Below, one piece after another: positions 47,550-57,869 of a stretch of DNA of 64,000 nt. Numbering within the stretch: the stretch's first letter is position 1; every line of letters begins with the position of its first letter. Both the position numbers and the translations under genes were made by a program. The notes under the pieces were generated by a model. The model saw nothing but the letters and a program-made list of their open reading frames with translations. It had not been told where the DNA came from and did not search any database. The stretch is from Stenocarpella maydis (taxonomy: Eukaryota; Ascomycota; Sordariomycetes; Diaporthales; Diaporthaceae), in contig NQMI01000089.1 of assembly GCA_002270565.1 (NCBI GenBank), positions 77,747-141,746 of the forward strand. The letters run 5' to 3'.

Positions 47550-48592
47550 TCAGGAAGACCCAAGCCCCAGCGCCTTGATCGCAATTTGCTCCTCCGTCTC
47601 TGCAGCCACGCCCAAAAGGTCCGAATCGGAAACGGACATGCCGGGCGCGACCACGCAGCGAGCCTCGCCCTCATCGTAGAGCTGAGCGACGGCCAGGTCC
47701 AAGATCCACCCGCCAGTGCCGTATGTGAGCTTCCTGCGGCCGCTTGCCATGAGTCCTTTCGTAGTGGACCTTTGCACTAGCCACTGCTCGCCCGTGACCC
47801 GTTGGAACGCCTGCAGGAGTTTGTTCTGGCAGGTCTTGATGGACAAGACCTTTACGAAGCGGTTCTTGGTCTCTTCTGGACAACTGAGCACACCAACGAC
47901 GCTCTGTGCAATTCCTTCTAGGGTCGTACCTGTGAATTCTTCCTCGCCGTTGTCATATATGGTGGCCGAGCGGTCGGAGATATTGAACCCCATTAGCGCA
48001 AACTTCTTGATGGCCTGTTGGTCAGTCAGCGCCTGGACATAATATTGTTCTGCACGCAGCTCGGTGCCAGGTTCGGTCATAATTACCCAGTCAATAGGGT
48101 TGCCTGTGCTTATACCAGTCCATGTAAAACCAGGATTGGCCTCTGCCCTCACCCTCGCATGATCCCACTGCGCCTTTCTCATCGCGTGAACATCATGAAA
48201 CTCAGGCAGTCCGCGGGCATTCGAACCCCACCCGAAATCGTCCACGATGAACCGCTTGACGCCTGCGGCCTCAGCTGCGTTGATCATGGCAGTCTGGTGG
48301 TGAACGCCTGCTGGCCCGACAACGCAGACAGCGGCATCTTGCCCAACTAGGGCTCTGGCTAGGCCCTCTGTTGTGTATTCCACCTTGATAACACGTACAT
48401 CTCGTGGAAAAGTTGCGCAAGACTCGACTCGAGATATAATTGTCACCTCGAAACCGGCTTCGACGAGGCGTGTGGTAATGGGAGCACCGATATTGCCTGA
48501 GGCCTTGAATTCAGGTCAGCCACAAATATCGGACCTGGCCTGACCAGGCGAGAACCAACCCCGAATATAGCGACTGTACTTATCGTAGTCAT
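47550..48592 (-). CDS. NmrA-like NAD(P)-binding reductase
   Basis: Atypical SDR of the NmrA/isoflavone-reductase-like group, which reduces phenolic or phenylpropanoid-type substrates or senses NADP. Exon 48592-48560 (MTTISTVAIFG) splices over a 56-nt intron into exon 48503-47550, giving 328 residues. The dinucleotide motif is formed across the splice: AIFGASGNIGAP. Further features are TTEGLARALVGQDAAVCVVG, GVKRFIVDDFGWGSN and WTGISTGNPIDWVI, typical of the phenolic-metabolism NmrA proteins of fungi. It is the most downstream of three same-strand genes with dienelactone-hydrolase and intradiol-dioxygenase-like products. A TATA box and three palindromes lie 200-290 bp upstream. Confidence 0.85.
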
Positions 48593-48795
48593 TGTTGAAG
48601 AGGGACCAGTTGTGCTGGCTACTGAGGTGTGTTGAGGTCGACGGGGCCAAGACACCTTCCAAGGTTCGTTGGTCGATATTTTGAGCTGCCACGCGGGTGG
48701 TATTTGAGGGAAGATGCCAGGGCAATGGAATAAGTCACCAGGAAACATGGTTGACATAGTCAAGTGAAGGCTCTGGGAAGCAGTGATACGAGGTC

Positions 48796-48801
48796 TTTAT
48801 A
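48796..48801 (-). promoter_or_regulatory. TATA box of the NmrA-like gene
   Basis: TATAAA on the minus strand, 204 bp upstream of the predicted ATG and about 31 bp downstream of the palindrome cluster. Confidence 0.4.
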
Positions 48802-48831
48802 GGCGCGGAGGATCTCGCCCGTAAGCCCAGA

Positions 48832-48879
48832 GGCGGAACTCCGCCAGTGGAATTCCGCAGCGGTGGAATTCCATCACCG
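48832..48879. promoter_or_regulatory. Three spaced CGG-N4-CCG-like palindromes
   Basis: CGGAACTCCG (48834-48843), TGGAATTCCG (48848-48857) and TGGAATTCCA (48864-48873), with centres 14 and 16 bp apart. The third is embedded in a longer palindrome, CGGTGGAATTCCATCACCG. Inverted CGG half-sites at fixed spacing are the usual targets of Zn2Cys6 dimers. Position just upstream of the TATA box supports an operator, but the cognate factor is unknown. Confidence 0.45.
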
Positions 48880-49002
48880 CAGAAATAACAACCAATCTAT
48901 GCCTACTAACTAGTTAAATAGGAAAGGCGCAGCGAAGTGAGTGAAACACCGGCAAAAGAGTCGTATTGCACATCGTACTGTGGTTATCCACCACGATGCC
49001 GC

Positions 49003-50435
49003 TCATACCTCCCGAATCTTGTAGTCAAACATCTGATTCGAGGGGCCGCCATTTCTGTCTCGCATCTTGTTCGCTGTCTCCACCCCTCCGACCGGCACCC
49101 GGTACTCGACCTGACGCCCCTCCGCTGAGCCGCTGCCGTCGGGTAGCGGGTATGGGAATGGGAGATACTCGGGCAGCAGACCGAGTTGTCTCAGCACACT
49201 GCCCTGATCCCATGCGATGTGCTCATGATACAACCTATCGCCACGGACGTTCACCACGGCCGTGAAAGGCACCTCAACCCTCTTGTTCGTGGGCGGAACA
49301 CCAGGGAGGCTGTATGATGTCAGCCTATGCGTGACGGAGCAATGCGTATTTGTGCTCTTACATCCAGTCGATCATCTGGTCATGAGTGAACTTGAAAATG
49401 AACTCGTCGATGACACGATCGATCCCAATAGTCCGGCTAGTAAGCTCGAGTTCGGTATCAGCAGAATTGTTGAAGATGAAGTTGTGTTGGTAAAAGTGGG
49501 CGAGCTTTGTGCGTCCTATACCACCCGTCATCTAAAATCGAGTCAACCATGAAGATAATGACCAGCACAGTAATCATGGGAGATAGACTAACAGTCGGAA
49601 CGTGGTTGACATAAGGCTCCTGTACCATGGTGCTCATTGTATGCTCGACCGATCGGTCGGCGAACTCATAGTACGTATGCTCATCCCATATCGTCTCCAG
49701 GTCGAAGTACGGACCATTCATTTCCTTCTTAAAGAGCGTAAGGTTTCGAGTATGCGAGATAGCCTCGGTGTTGTAGTGGAAGGAGTCCTGAAAAGGAGTT
49801 GCGAATTTGGGCGAAGCGACGTTCGGATAGTAGTACTTCTTCACGTTATGAGACTTGTCTGGCTGAGCAGAGTCTCCGGCTGGCTTCCCTGCAAGGTGCC
49901 GCAGCACAGGTATAGACACATCGGCGATGGAACCTGGTGATGAATCCTGCGATGCATCTGCATACAGAGCAGCCACAACGATGGAAGGATGCTTGGCCAA
50001 CGTAGGGGCCACAGCGTTCCACAGCTCCGAGTCGTATGCTTTCGAGGCTATCAGATCGGTGATTCTTCAGAGTGTTTTGCCGTGGGGAGAGGGCAGAGGC
50101 CACTGACCAGTTAAGCCGATCTTGTCCTTGGGCTCACACGCATCGCATCCATGTAGTGCCTCGATAGCACCGCGGATAGGATCGCCCTGGCCTGACTTGA
50201 GGGCATCTGTCTTGATCTCCACAACCGTATATCCTTCTTCTGCCCACTTCACGAGCGGAGAAGGGACGCCTTCAGTGATTACCAGTGACTCACCGTAGTC
50301 CGTGGTGAGGATGATCATACCTGGGCCTGTCCCTCTCCGGCTCAGTGGCTGAAGCAGCGACACACCAGGGAGAACTGCCGTGAGCACTGGACTCGGCATC
50401 TGAGGCGCGGGCTTGTTGATGTCGTTGAAGGGCAT
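49003..50435 (-). CDS. Dienelactone-hydrolase-like protein with SnoaL-type C-terminus
   Basis: Resembles carboxymethylenebutenolidase-annotated proteins that combine an alpha/beta-hydrolase-like N-terminal half with an NTF2/SnoaL-like C-terminal half. In aromatic catabolism dienelactone hydrolases open lactones formed after ring cleavage. Exons 50435-50108, 50047-49593, 49531-49362 and 49309-49003 give 419 residues. The N-terminal half has MIILTTDYGESLVI and HPSIVVAALYADAS. A classical Cys-Asp-His triad is not obvious; the CDACE segment is the only cysteine-rich spot. The C-terminal half has VEHTMSTMVQEPYVNHVP, MTGGIGRTKLAHFYQHNFIF, DRVIDEFIFKFTH and VNVRGDRLYHEHIAWDQ, typical of the SnoaL-like fold. 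It is same-strand with the NmrA and dioxygenase genes (411 and 590 bp gaps). Catalytic activity is inferred, not shown. Confidence 0.78.
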
Positions 50436-51025
50436 GGCTGGTCAATGAGTCGCAGCGCTTTGTGAAAACATTGCGAGCTCAATTTATCTGCAATTCAGCA
50501 GGCCACTGAAGTGTGTTATGTACTGAAATCCTATCTGTTGCCTCGAAATGGCTACGGTGTTAAGGCTAAAGTAGCCAGCCATTGAGGTGGAGCTTTAGCC
50601 ACTCCCGCCGGCCGGGGAGTTCACTGCGTATTAGCAATGGTTCAGAGGTACCCTTGCTAGTCTGCCAAGTCTGCTCTTGAGGCAACTTATCTGGTGCAGT
50701 CATAACGGGCTGTTGTATCCAAGTTTACAGGGAACTTCCAAGGCCTACCATACGATAGGGATGCCAAGGTGTAAGCGACGGTCCTGCAGGTGCATATCTA
50801 GATTGCGGCTTGTTACGGGCAGGACTACCGAAGCTTAAGTAGGTAATTAGTTAGGCCTTGGCCTCAAAGGGAGTCGGCCAAATCGGCAAATGACACCCGT
50901 GCAAGGTGGAAATCTCGAGTAGAAAGGAACGTTTGCACATTGAATGTGGTAGAGCTGACTAGATACCTACGTACTGCACTCAGCCTGGCCACCCGCGGCA
51001 TTGATCGAACCCTCATGTGGTAGAA

Positions 51026-52055
51026 TCAGGCCTTTTGCATCGCCAGACGGATGTTGTATTCAAGCTCCAGCGAGGCTTTCGGGTTCTCCTTTACAGGGGT
51101 GAAGTCCACCACCAGGTCGTCCTTGACCGCGAAGACAGAGTCATTGTCAAGGTAATGTGTCTTCCTATCAAAGATTTGCGTCACCAGGGGGGCGTATGTG
51201 TCGCCCTTGCCAGCCTGTGTGCGAGTTAGCTCCTGATCCATTACGCATTCCGCCCTGGTGGTGGGGAGCAAGTCTTACCATGATGTGAATATGGGCTGGG
51301 CGGAACGGGTGGCGATCCAGGAGCTGCAGCAGCTCTCCTGCCGGTCCTGTTGTATATCAGTCATGCTGAGCTCCGAGCCAGGGCCGGCCAGCGTACTCAC
51401 CGTCGTATGGGACCGGGTAAGGTACTGGCCGGAGGCAGTAGAGGGCATAGTAGCCGTTCTTATCCGTCGTGAACTTTCCCCTCAGGTTGAAGTCCGCCTG
51501 GTCCGGGTCCTGCTGCTCATACAGGCCGTTGGTGCTGCACTGCCAGATATCCACTGTGACACCCTCGAGAGGCTTGCCCGTTGCCGCGTCGGAGACGATG
51601 CCGTGCATGTAAACGATCTCGCCGTCTGAGGGCATGGTCTTGATGATGCTGGCGTCGTTCTGTGTGGGCGGTGTGTCCTTCCTGAAAAAGGGGCCCAGGA
51701 TCGCGGTCTTGGTGGTCTCATAGCTGGCGCCCACCAGTAGCTTGTTGGTGATCTCGTCGACTAGGCTCTCCAGCCCGATGACATCGCAGAGCAGCTGGGT
51801 CTCGTTCCGCCGATCGTTGGACATCTGCCCGGCTCGGTTGAGCAGCTCAACCCCCTGCATCCACTCGGACACGGTGATGTCGTTCTCGCGTGCAAAATCG
51901 TGCACGTGCCTTATCAGGGAGTCCATGACCTGCCTCATACGCGGGCTGGCCTTGGGCCCGGTTGCCGCGATGACGCTGTCTGTGAAGTGGGGGTCATACT
52001 GTGGCTTCTTGCTGGCACCTCCGCCATTGACGGCAGGGCCTGTGGTGGAGGACAT
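51026..52055 (-). CDS. Intradiol ring-cleavage dioxygenase (catechol/hydroxyquinol 1,2-type)
   Basis: Fe(III) enzyme that cleaves catechol or hydroxyquinol between the two hydroxyls to give muconate-type acids; cytosolic. Exons 52055-51401, 51346-51279 and 51214-51026 give 303 residues, normal for the family. The N-terminal dimerisation domain (QVMDSLIRHVHDFARENDIT onward) precedes the catalytic beta-sandwich. Iron-ligand segments are visible: the first Tyr in STNGLYEQQD, the second in RPVPYPVPYDG, and the two His in RPAHIHIM. Also typical are KTAILGPFFRKDTPP and GKPLEGVTVDIWQC. With the adjacent dienelactone-hydrolase-like and NmrA-like genes it suggests a phenolic catabolic module. The exact ring substrate cannot be decided by eye. 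Confidence 0.9.
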
Positions 52056-54014
52056 GGCTATAGTCTGTATGGTAGGAGATTAGGGCGAGGTACTACTGAA
52101 GCAGCAAGGGAGAGTAGAGGACTGGTGGCTATCCTAGGAGGAGGGTATCGACTTCTGCGGGTATGACGGAGGGCCAGAGAATATCCCAAATGCCGGCGAG
52201 TTCATGTGAGATATAAGTAAGATCGATGTTACAAAGCGTAACCTCCGCCCCCTGGCCCCTTCTCGCAACATACGACTTCTGGCTTTGACGTCGGCTATGC
52301 CCTATTCGCGGATGAGCTCAGAGTTGGGAGGGGGCGGTAGATGCTGGCCAGTTGGCCGTCGTGGAGCTCTTAGGCTCTGGATACCCCGCAGCCGCCCCCA
52401 TCCTCGTCTGCCGCATTTTACACCACCACTCGGAAGGTAAGCGTGGAACCCAGGTGCTCAAAGACGATGCAGGCAGACTGGCCTTGGCATACAAGTGGAA
52501 TATCGGCCGAGGTGGAGAGTCAGTTGAGCTGATGGGCGACTGTTTGGCTCTTTGGAATCAGCAACAGTAGCCGCAAGCTAAAAGTGCTGCTGTAGCGCAA
52601 AGGGCCCACTGGGAAGACATTCCAGATATCGGATGAGCACCCGGAAGCTTGGCGAGCTCGTCGGATGTTGCACCGCAGAGGGAATGAATGCGCCCAGCCT
52701 CAAGTGCTTCCAGGTGTGGTCTCCCTCTCTTATTGTGACTTCTTTTCCAACACTTCCCCTATATGGTCGAGCTGCACAAAAGTTGAGGTATGGAAGGCAG
52801 CCCTACGTGGCTCCTACCTGGGTACCAATATCCTGCGAAGTGCGGGTCCTCTATGAGGCCCGCGGCATGTCCCCACTTGATATGGGCTGCAGCGCTTTTC
52901 TTGACAGATAAACCGTTGACTTAACTAGGGGATGTTTATTTAGCGGTACCCCCATGCACCAGAAGTTGCTGGTAGCAAAGACTCATGGTCAAAGGTTTTT
53001 CCTTCTCTGCACACAGGCATACACACTCTGCATTTTTCAGTTATGGAAAGAAGGGTACCCATTTGGCGGTCGTCCTATAAGACAATACGAGGCAAAGAGA
53101 GCTGGTGACCTCTACTGAAAAAGGCGTGGAATGCAAAGGGGCGTAGACAGAAATGTGAATTGTCTCAAGGCGCCATGGTCAAAGCTGCTAACACAGGTTG
53201 TGAGTGATGGCGCAAGCATTTTGGTCATTGACAAGGCTAGCCAACTCAATAGGTACCTGGTTTGCGTGGAGAATGAAGTTCTAGACGGTGACTTGGATCG
53301 ATCTACACATAACTATGTACATAAACTTGTTAAGCTGTAATGTACCTAGGTAGGCAGGCACATTGCCTTTTGTGTTGATGACTTCAGGAGAGGCCACCCT
53401 ACCGTATAATATGCAAACACTTCATATCAGTAGCTGTGTGTCCCATGGCTGAAGCCCCCGATGAGACCAGATTCACTGCACGTGGTAAGCACGAATAGAA
53501 CAAACCTGTTCACGTGGGGAGTTTTGGCAGAGGTACTGGGAGGACGGAATTGCCTGGCCCCCTGATCAAATCGGTGTAATCGCATGAGATATGAAATATG
53601 TAAAGAGTATATCAAGGGGGGTGGTTGTGCATTTATGAATGTCACGTCTCAATTGCGAATCCACAGCACCGATGTTTTGGACGTCACCGTCCTCCCATTC
53701 GCCCACAAGCCTTCTAATTATGTCCTGATTATACTATTGGAAGGGAACTGGTAGATATCCCCAATGTTGGGGATTGAAGGACCATGGTTGGACAATGCCT
53801 CCAGCAAATCTCCCGGCCATATCCTGCCAGTTTTTACCTGTTGACAAACAGACAAGTTTTCAGGGGTGTACAGCACCCAGACCTCTGCCCAGGCTGTCTG
53901 ATCAACCATCGATGGCAACATACACCGTAGCTACGCAGAGCCCGGGCCCAGGGGAGGGTGCAAAAATTAAGCAAAATATCCTCTAACATTCAGAGGTGCT
54001 GTCCTAGAGTATCA
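52056..54014. other. Intergenic, no supported gene
   Basis: Nearly 2 kb holding the dioxygenase promoter and only short unrelated frames. Confidence 0.5.
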
Positions 54015-54132
54015 TGAACCGTGCAGGGATCGAACCTGCAATCTCCTGATTTCGATTCGAATTCTTATGACCTCAAGGAAGATCACCAAGAGTCGTTCGT
54101 AGTCAGACGCCTTGCCATTGGGCCAACGGTCC
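54015..54132 (-). tRNA. tRNA-Arg(ACG) with intron
   Basis: Reading the minus strand from 54132: acceptor GGACCGT pairs with ACGGTTC near 54016-54022 (discriminator A at 54015). The D-arm region is GGCCCAATGGCAAGG. The anticodon arm TCTGA-CTACGAA-TCAGG has anticodon ACG, and the T-arm is TGCAGGTTCGATCCCTGCA. An intron of about 46 nt splits the anticodon loop one base 3' of the anticodon, the standard eukaryotic position. Confidence 0.92.
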
Positions 54133-54664
54133 TTGCATGCAAGTTTTGGAAATGCGGGCAGCTCACAATCACAGGACAAACAAGTCCGTGTGGTGGAACC
54201 GAGGCAGATCGCCGAAACCCGCCTCCCCCGCCCGAGGCGTTGGCCGACCAAGTGTTGACCAGCCTTGGAAATGTGTGAGCAGCAAGAACAGTATGGGATT
54301 AAAAGGCATGGAAAGCATTTATGGAGTTGGCGATATTATGCATACTTTTTGATGCTGACATCAGATGTGCTCCCAGTTGGAGCTCAACGACGAATAAGGT
54401 TGGACAAGGGCGGTACGAAGGTACCTGCCTGCGTTTGGGTCGTGAGCCCACGGTGCGCACCCGAACCCTTCACTCTGTCATTCCTCCCCCCGTAAAAAGG
54501 GGGGGGGGGTTGATACGAGACGCTGACCAATGTGCACGGATCCCATCGACGACGCCAATTGGAGCTTCATCAAGGTCATCGACAAGTCCGACAGACCGAC
54601 CCCGTCAACAGACCAAGTCCGGGCAATTGAAGGCTCAAGTCCACCAACGATTGCACCGCCCAAA
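54133..54664. other. Intergenic, upstream of the complex I subunit gene
   Basis: No gene. An 11-base G run lies at 54499-54509. Confidence 0.5.
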
Positions 54665-55141
54665 ATGGCACACGATGAAGCAGCTGCAGTGCCTCGCCGT
54701 AAGGGATTGCCTACCTCGTTCTGCTTTGGCTGGCAGAATCTGTGCTGACATGCAACCACGACCAGAGGCGACCCGCGAGGAAATGCGCGATGCGCAGCTC
54801 CCGCTGGCATACCGAGACAGCTGCGCGAACCTCCTGATTCCCCTCAACCGGTGCCGATTCGAGACATACTACCTGCCCTGGAAGTGTGAGGTAGGTCCGG
54901 TCCCGACTGCTCCGGCGATCACTCCTCCCGGTGCCCATGGATCGAAAGGCGACCCGACGCACGCCTGCCTCGACGGGACCGCCACCAATCGCCCCCCCAA
55001 GATGGTGTTTGGGCAGAGGCTGACATACCGATACAGCAAGAGAGACACAGCTACGAGAAATGCCAGTACGTCGAGTTCAAGAAGCGGGTGGCCAAGATGG
55101 CCGAGCTCAGGGCGGCCAAGGGCGGCGCGCGGAGCAATTAG
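54665..55141 (+). CDS. NADH:ubiquinone oxidoreductase B18 subunit (NDUFB7-type)
   Basis: Accessory subunit of mitochondrial complex I, on the intermembrane-space side. Exons 54665-54698 (MAHDEAAAVPR), 54766-54890 and 55043-55141 give 85 residues. The twin CX9C CHCH fold is plain: CANLLIPLNRC followed, across the second intron, by CERHSYEKC, then the conserved tail YVEFKKRVAKMAELRAAKGG. The first exon is needed because the next in-frame ATG (54750) lies in an intron with a GCTGACAT branch site. Both introns end in AG (CCAG and AGAG), and the second acceptor was chosen to keep RHSYEKC in frame. There is no targeting peptide, as usual for twin-CX9C proteins. Confidence 0.9.
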
Positions 55142-55330
55142 TAGGGACATCAGAGCCAGGAGCACTGCGCGCATGCTTAAGGCCGGCAGAGGCGCCCGAG
55201 GACGCAGTAGGCGATTTTATCACACAATTCTTCCAAGTACCGGAACATTGGAGCGTGTACGGCCCGGTGCACTGTGGTCCATGTTAGTCCACGAGAAGGC
55301 ACATGCTGTGCTGCGGAAATCTCGACATGT

Positions 55331-57869
55331 CTATATGCTCCCCAGTCCGTCCAGATACTTCACCAGCCGCTTCTTGATGACCAGCCCCAGCACCCTCGCC
55401 GTGCCCTCCTCAACAATGACAAGATACCGCAGCCCTAACTTGCCAAACATCTCCACGGCATACTCGACCGGTGCCGTAGACGGGATGGTCAAGGGGGTGC
55501 GATTGACAAAGTCCGAGATTGTCCCCCTGACGAGGTCAGCCGTATCCTCGCAGCCCGTACGGCCACCATTGACCTCTCCCACGTGCTCCTTGAGCGCCAG
55601 GGCATGTTCGAGTTCCGCCTCAGGCAGGTAACCATGGCAAAGGCCCTCGTCGTTGACCAACACCAACCCAGCGTCCATTAAACCCCTTGCCTTCAACTGC
55701 GCCAGTTTCGTCCGCAGAATTTGTCTGCTTACGATCCCGTCCGGCCCCATATGAACTGTGATCTCCTCCATCGTGTTCCTCGGTGGTATCAAGTCCTTCA
55801 CCAGCCCGCCTCCTGCTTTCCGCACTTTGGCCAGGGAATGTTCAGCATCTAGAAACGGGTGCCCCAGCAAGTGCTGGCTCAGGTCGTATACGCTCTCCTC
55901 GCTGATTGCGTCGGCAACCCACTTGCTGGTGAGGATAGCCACCATGAAGGGTGGGATGAAATTTGCCTCGCCAGTGAGCTCGAACATGATGACCGCAAGA
56001 CTGACAGTCATTCGAGACACGCCTGCAAGAAACGCTGCTGCGCCCACCATTGCGAAAATGCCTGGAGAGATGGAGCCAAAAAGGAACGGAGCCTGACCAA
56101 CCATCCGCCCAAACAAGGCACCGGCATCCAGAGCAGGTATGATTATCCCCGATGGGACCTTACAACCAAAGGTTATGATTGTGAGTATCAACTTGGTCAG
56201 CGCGCCGGTTGAAAGCCACATGTAATACACAGATTTGTCTTGCGACGCCTCCATTTCGCAAACGTACGACACCCTCACGTCCCCTGGCGCATTGCAGTCG
56301 ACCAACAACTCGGCTACGACTACATCACCTGTTCGCCTGATCAGCCTGTTTGGGTACTGAAATACAGCCGTCAACAGTACAACCAGGAATACTTCAAATA
56401 CTGGGTGATCTTTGATGAGCGAGTGTTTCCGGAAGACCTTGGACCAACGAAAGTTTGCCTGACAGAAGACGCCTCCGAAGATCCCTCCGCAGACTCCCAG
56501 GAGGATGAAGACGATATAGTGGATCGCATCGTAGTTGACGCCGTAGTTCGTCTCGAAGAGGACGAGCTTGCCCGTGCCCATCGGGTTGAGCTCCTTGAGG
56601 GTGGCAGCAGCGACGAGCGAGCAGAGGAAGGCTTTCCACAGCACGGGACGAGGGAAGTACGTGCTGATCTCCTGAGAAGCACCGGTAAACAACATTGATC
56701 ACGGCCCAGATGAGATGGATATGCTTGGGTGACGCCGAATGTGGTGTCAACTTACCTCGTAACTGAAGAGCACACCACCGATCGGTGCACCAAAAGCCAC
56801 AGACAAACCAGCAGAACACGCAACACTGAGCATCTCTCGCATCTTCCTGCCGTTCCCGTTGTACTTGGGAAACCACCTGGCCACTAGGTATCCAACACAA
56901 GTGGATATGTGGACAAATGGACCTTCTTTTCCCAAGTTCATGCCCGTCCCAACCGCAAAAACCGCACCCACGGCCTTGACGATCAGCACTTTGAAGTCGA
57001 GGAAGTGAGGGATAACAAACCCGGAGAGGATGGTTTTGATCTCGCTGAGACATATTAATCACCTGTTACGAGCCCCAAAATGATGCGTTTTGGAATATCC
57101 CACAACATGACGGGNCCCGGCGGCTTTAGCAACATCATCGCCACCTTCGGCGGTTGGCAGAGTGGCCTCGGTAAGCATGGATACCACTTCCAGCGGCCAT
57201 ATACATCGACTTTCCAGTCGCGGTCTCGGTGAAGTGGATCCTGCCAGGGGACGAATCTCTCCCGGCGGCTTTAGCAACATCATCGCCACCTTCGGCGGTT
57301 GGCAGAGTGGCCTCGGTAAGCATCGTCACCCCGCCAGCGATCAGCCCATAGATAAGAGCAACGCAGGCGTATATACCGTATGCCGTGGTCCAGGATGTCG
57401 ACCACGGCCTCCACGAGCCGTCATCGCACCGCTCGCGATCAAGCCACCAGCCACCACCGCCGACACATCTCCCTTCCTTCCAGTCTGCGACACTCGCTAC
57501 ACTGACGTCCACAAGGAACGCCACGCCGGCGGTCAAGGAGCCAATCATGAACGCGGCGACCCACCCCTGGGCGTGGTCCCAGCACAGCATTAGCTTGTGC
57601 CCAACGCTGAGGCTCGATGGCCGATGGTGCAGCGCCTGGTGCCGGGCGCTTTCCCTGACGAGGTCATGGAGCCAGTCTATGGTGGTGTAGTCATTGTAGG
57701 GAAGATGCTCCCCAGTAGGCTTTGATGGGTGGTGCAGGGCCTCTTCGTCCCTGGGGAGGGCGTTGGCGAGCCGGGATTCTACGTCGCCTTGCGCGAGTGC
57801 TGTCGAGGGGGCGCCGAGCAATGCTGAAGTCTCGGTGGGAGCATGCCGGTTGTGACGTTGGTTATTCAT
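55331..57869 (-). CDS. CLC chloride channel/exchanger with CBS domains, assembly-damaged
   Basis: GEF1/CLC-type intracellular anion channel or chloride/proton exchanger, used for organelle acidification and copper/iron homeostasis in yeast. Exons read 57869 to about 57169, 57044-56756 and 56671-55331. Selectivity-filter motifs are GSGI (with the following P lost at the defect), GKEGPFVH with the gating glutamate, and AAAFLAGVSRMTVSLAVIMF. Two CBS domains occupy the C-terminal third (LIPPRNTMEEITVHMGP onward; FVNRTPLTIPSTAPVEYAVE). Between exons 1 and 2 a 63-bp stretch occurs twice (57261-57323 and 57116-57178) next to an N at 57115. The frame therefore breaks exactly where GSGIPEIK should continue. 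This is best explained by a misassembled gap, not a dead gene. Confidence 0.85.
57116..57323. repeat. 63-bp exact duplication beside an N (assembly scar)
   Basis: 57116-57178 repeats 57261-57323 exactly, and the copy nearer the N interrupts the CLC reading frame. Position and identity point to a gap-closing artefact. Confidence 0.75.
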
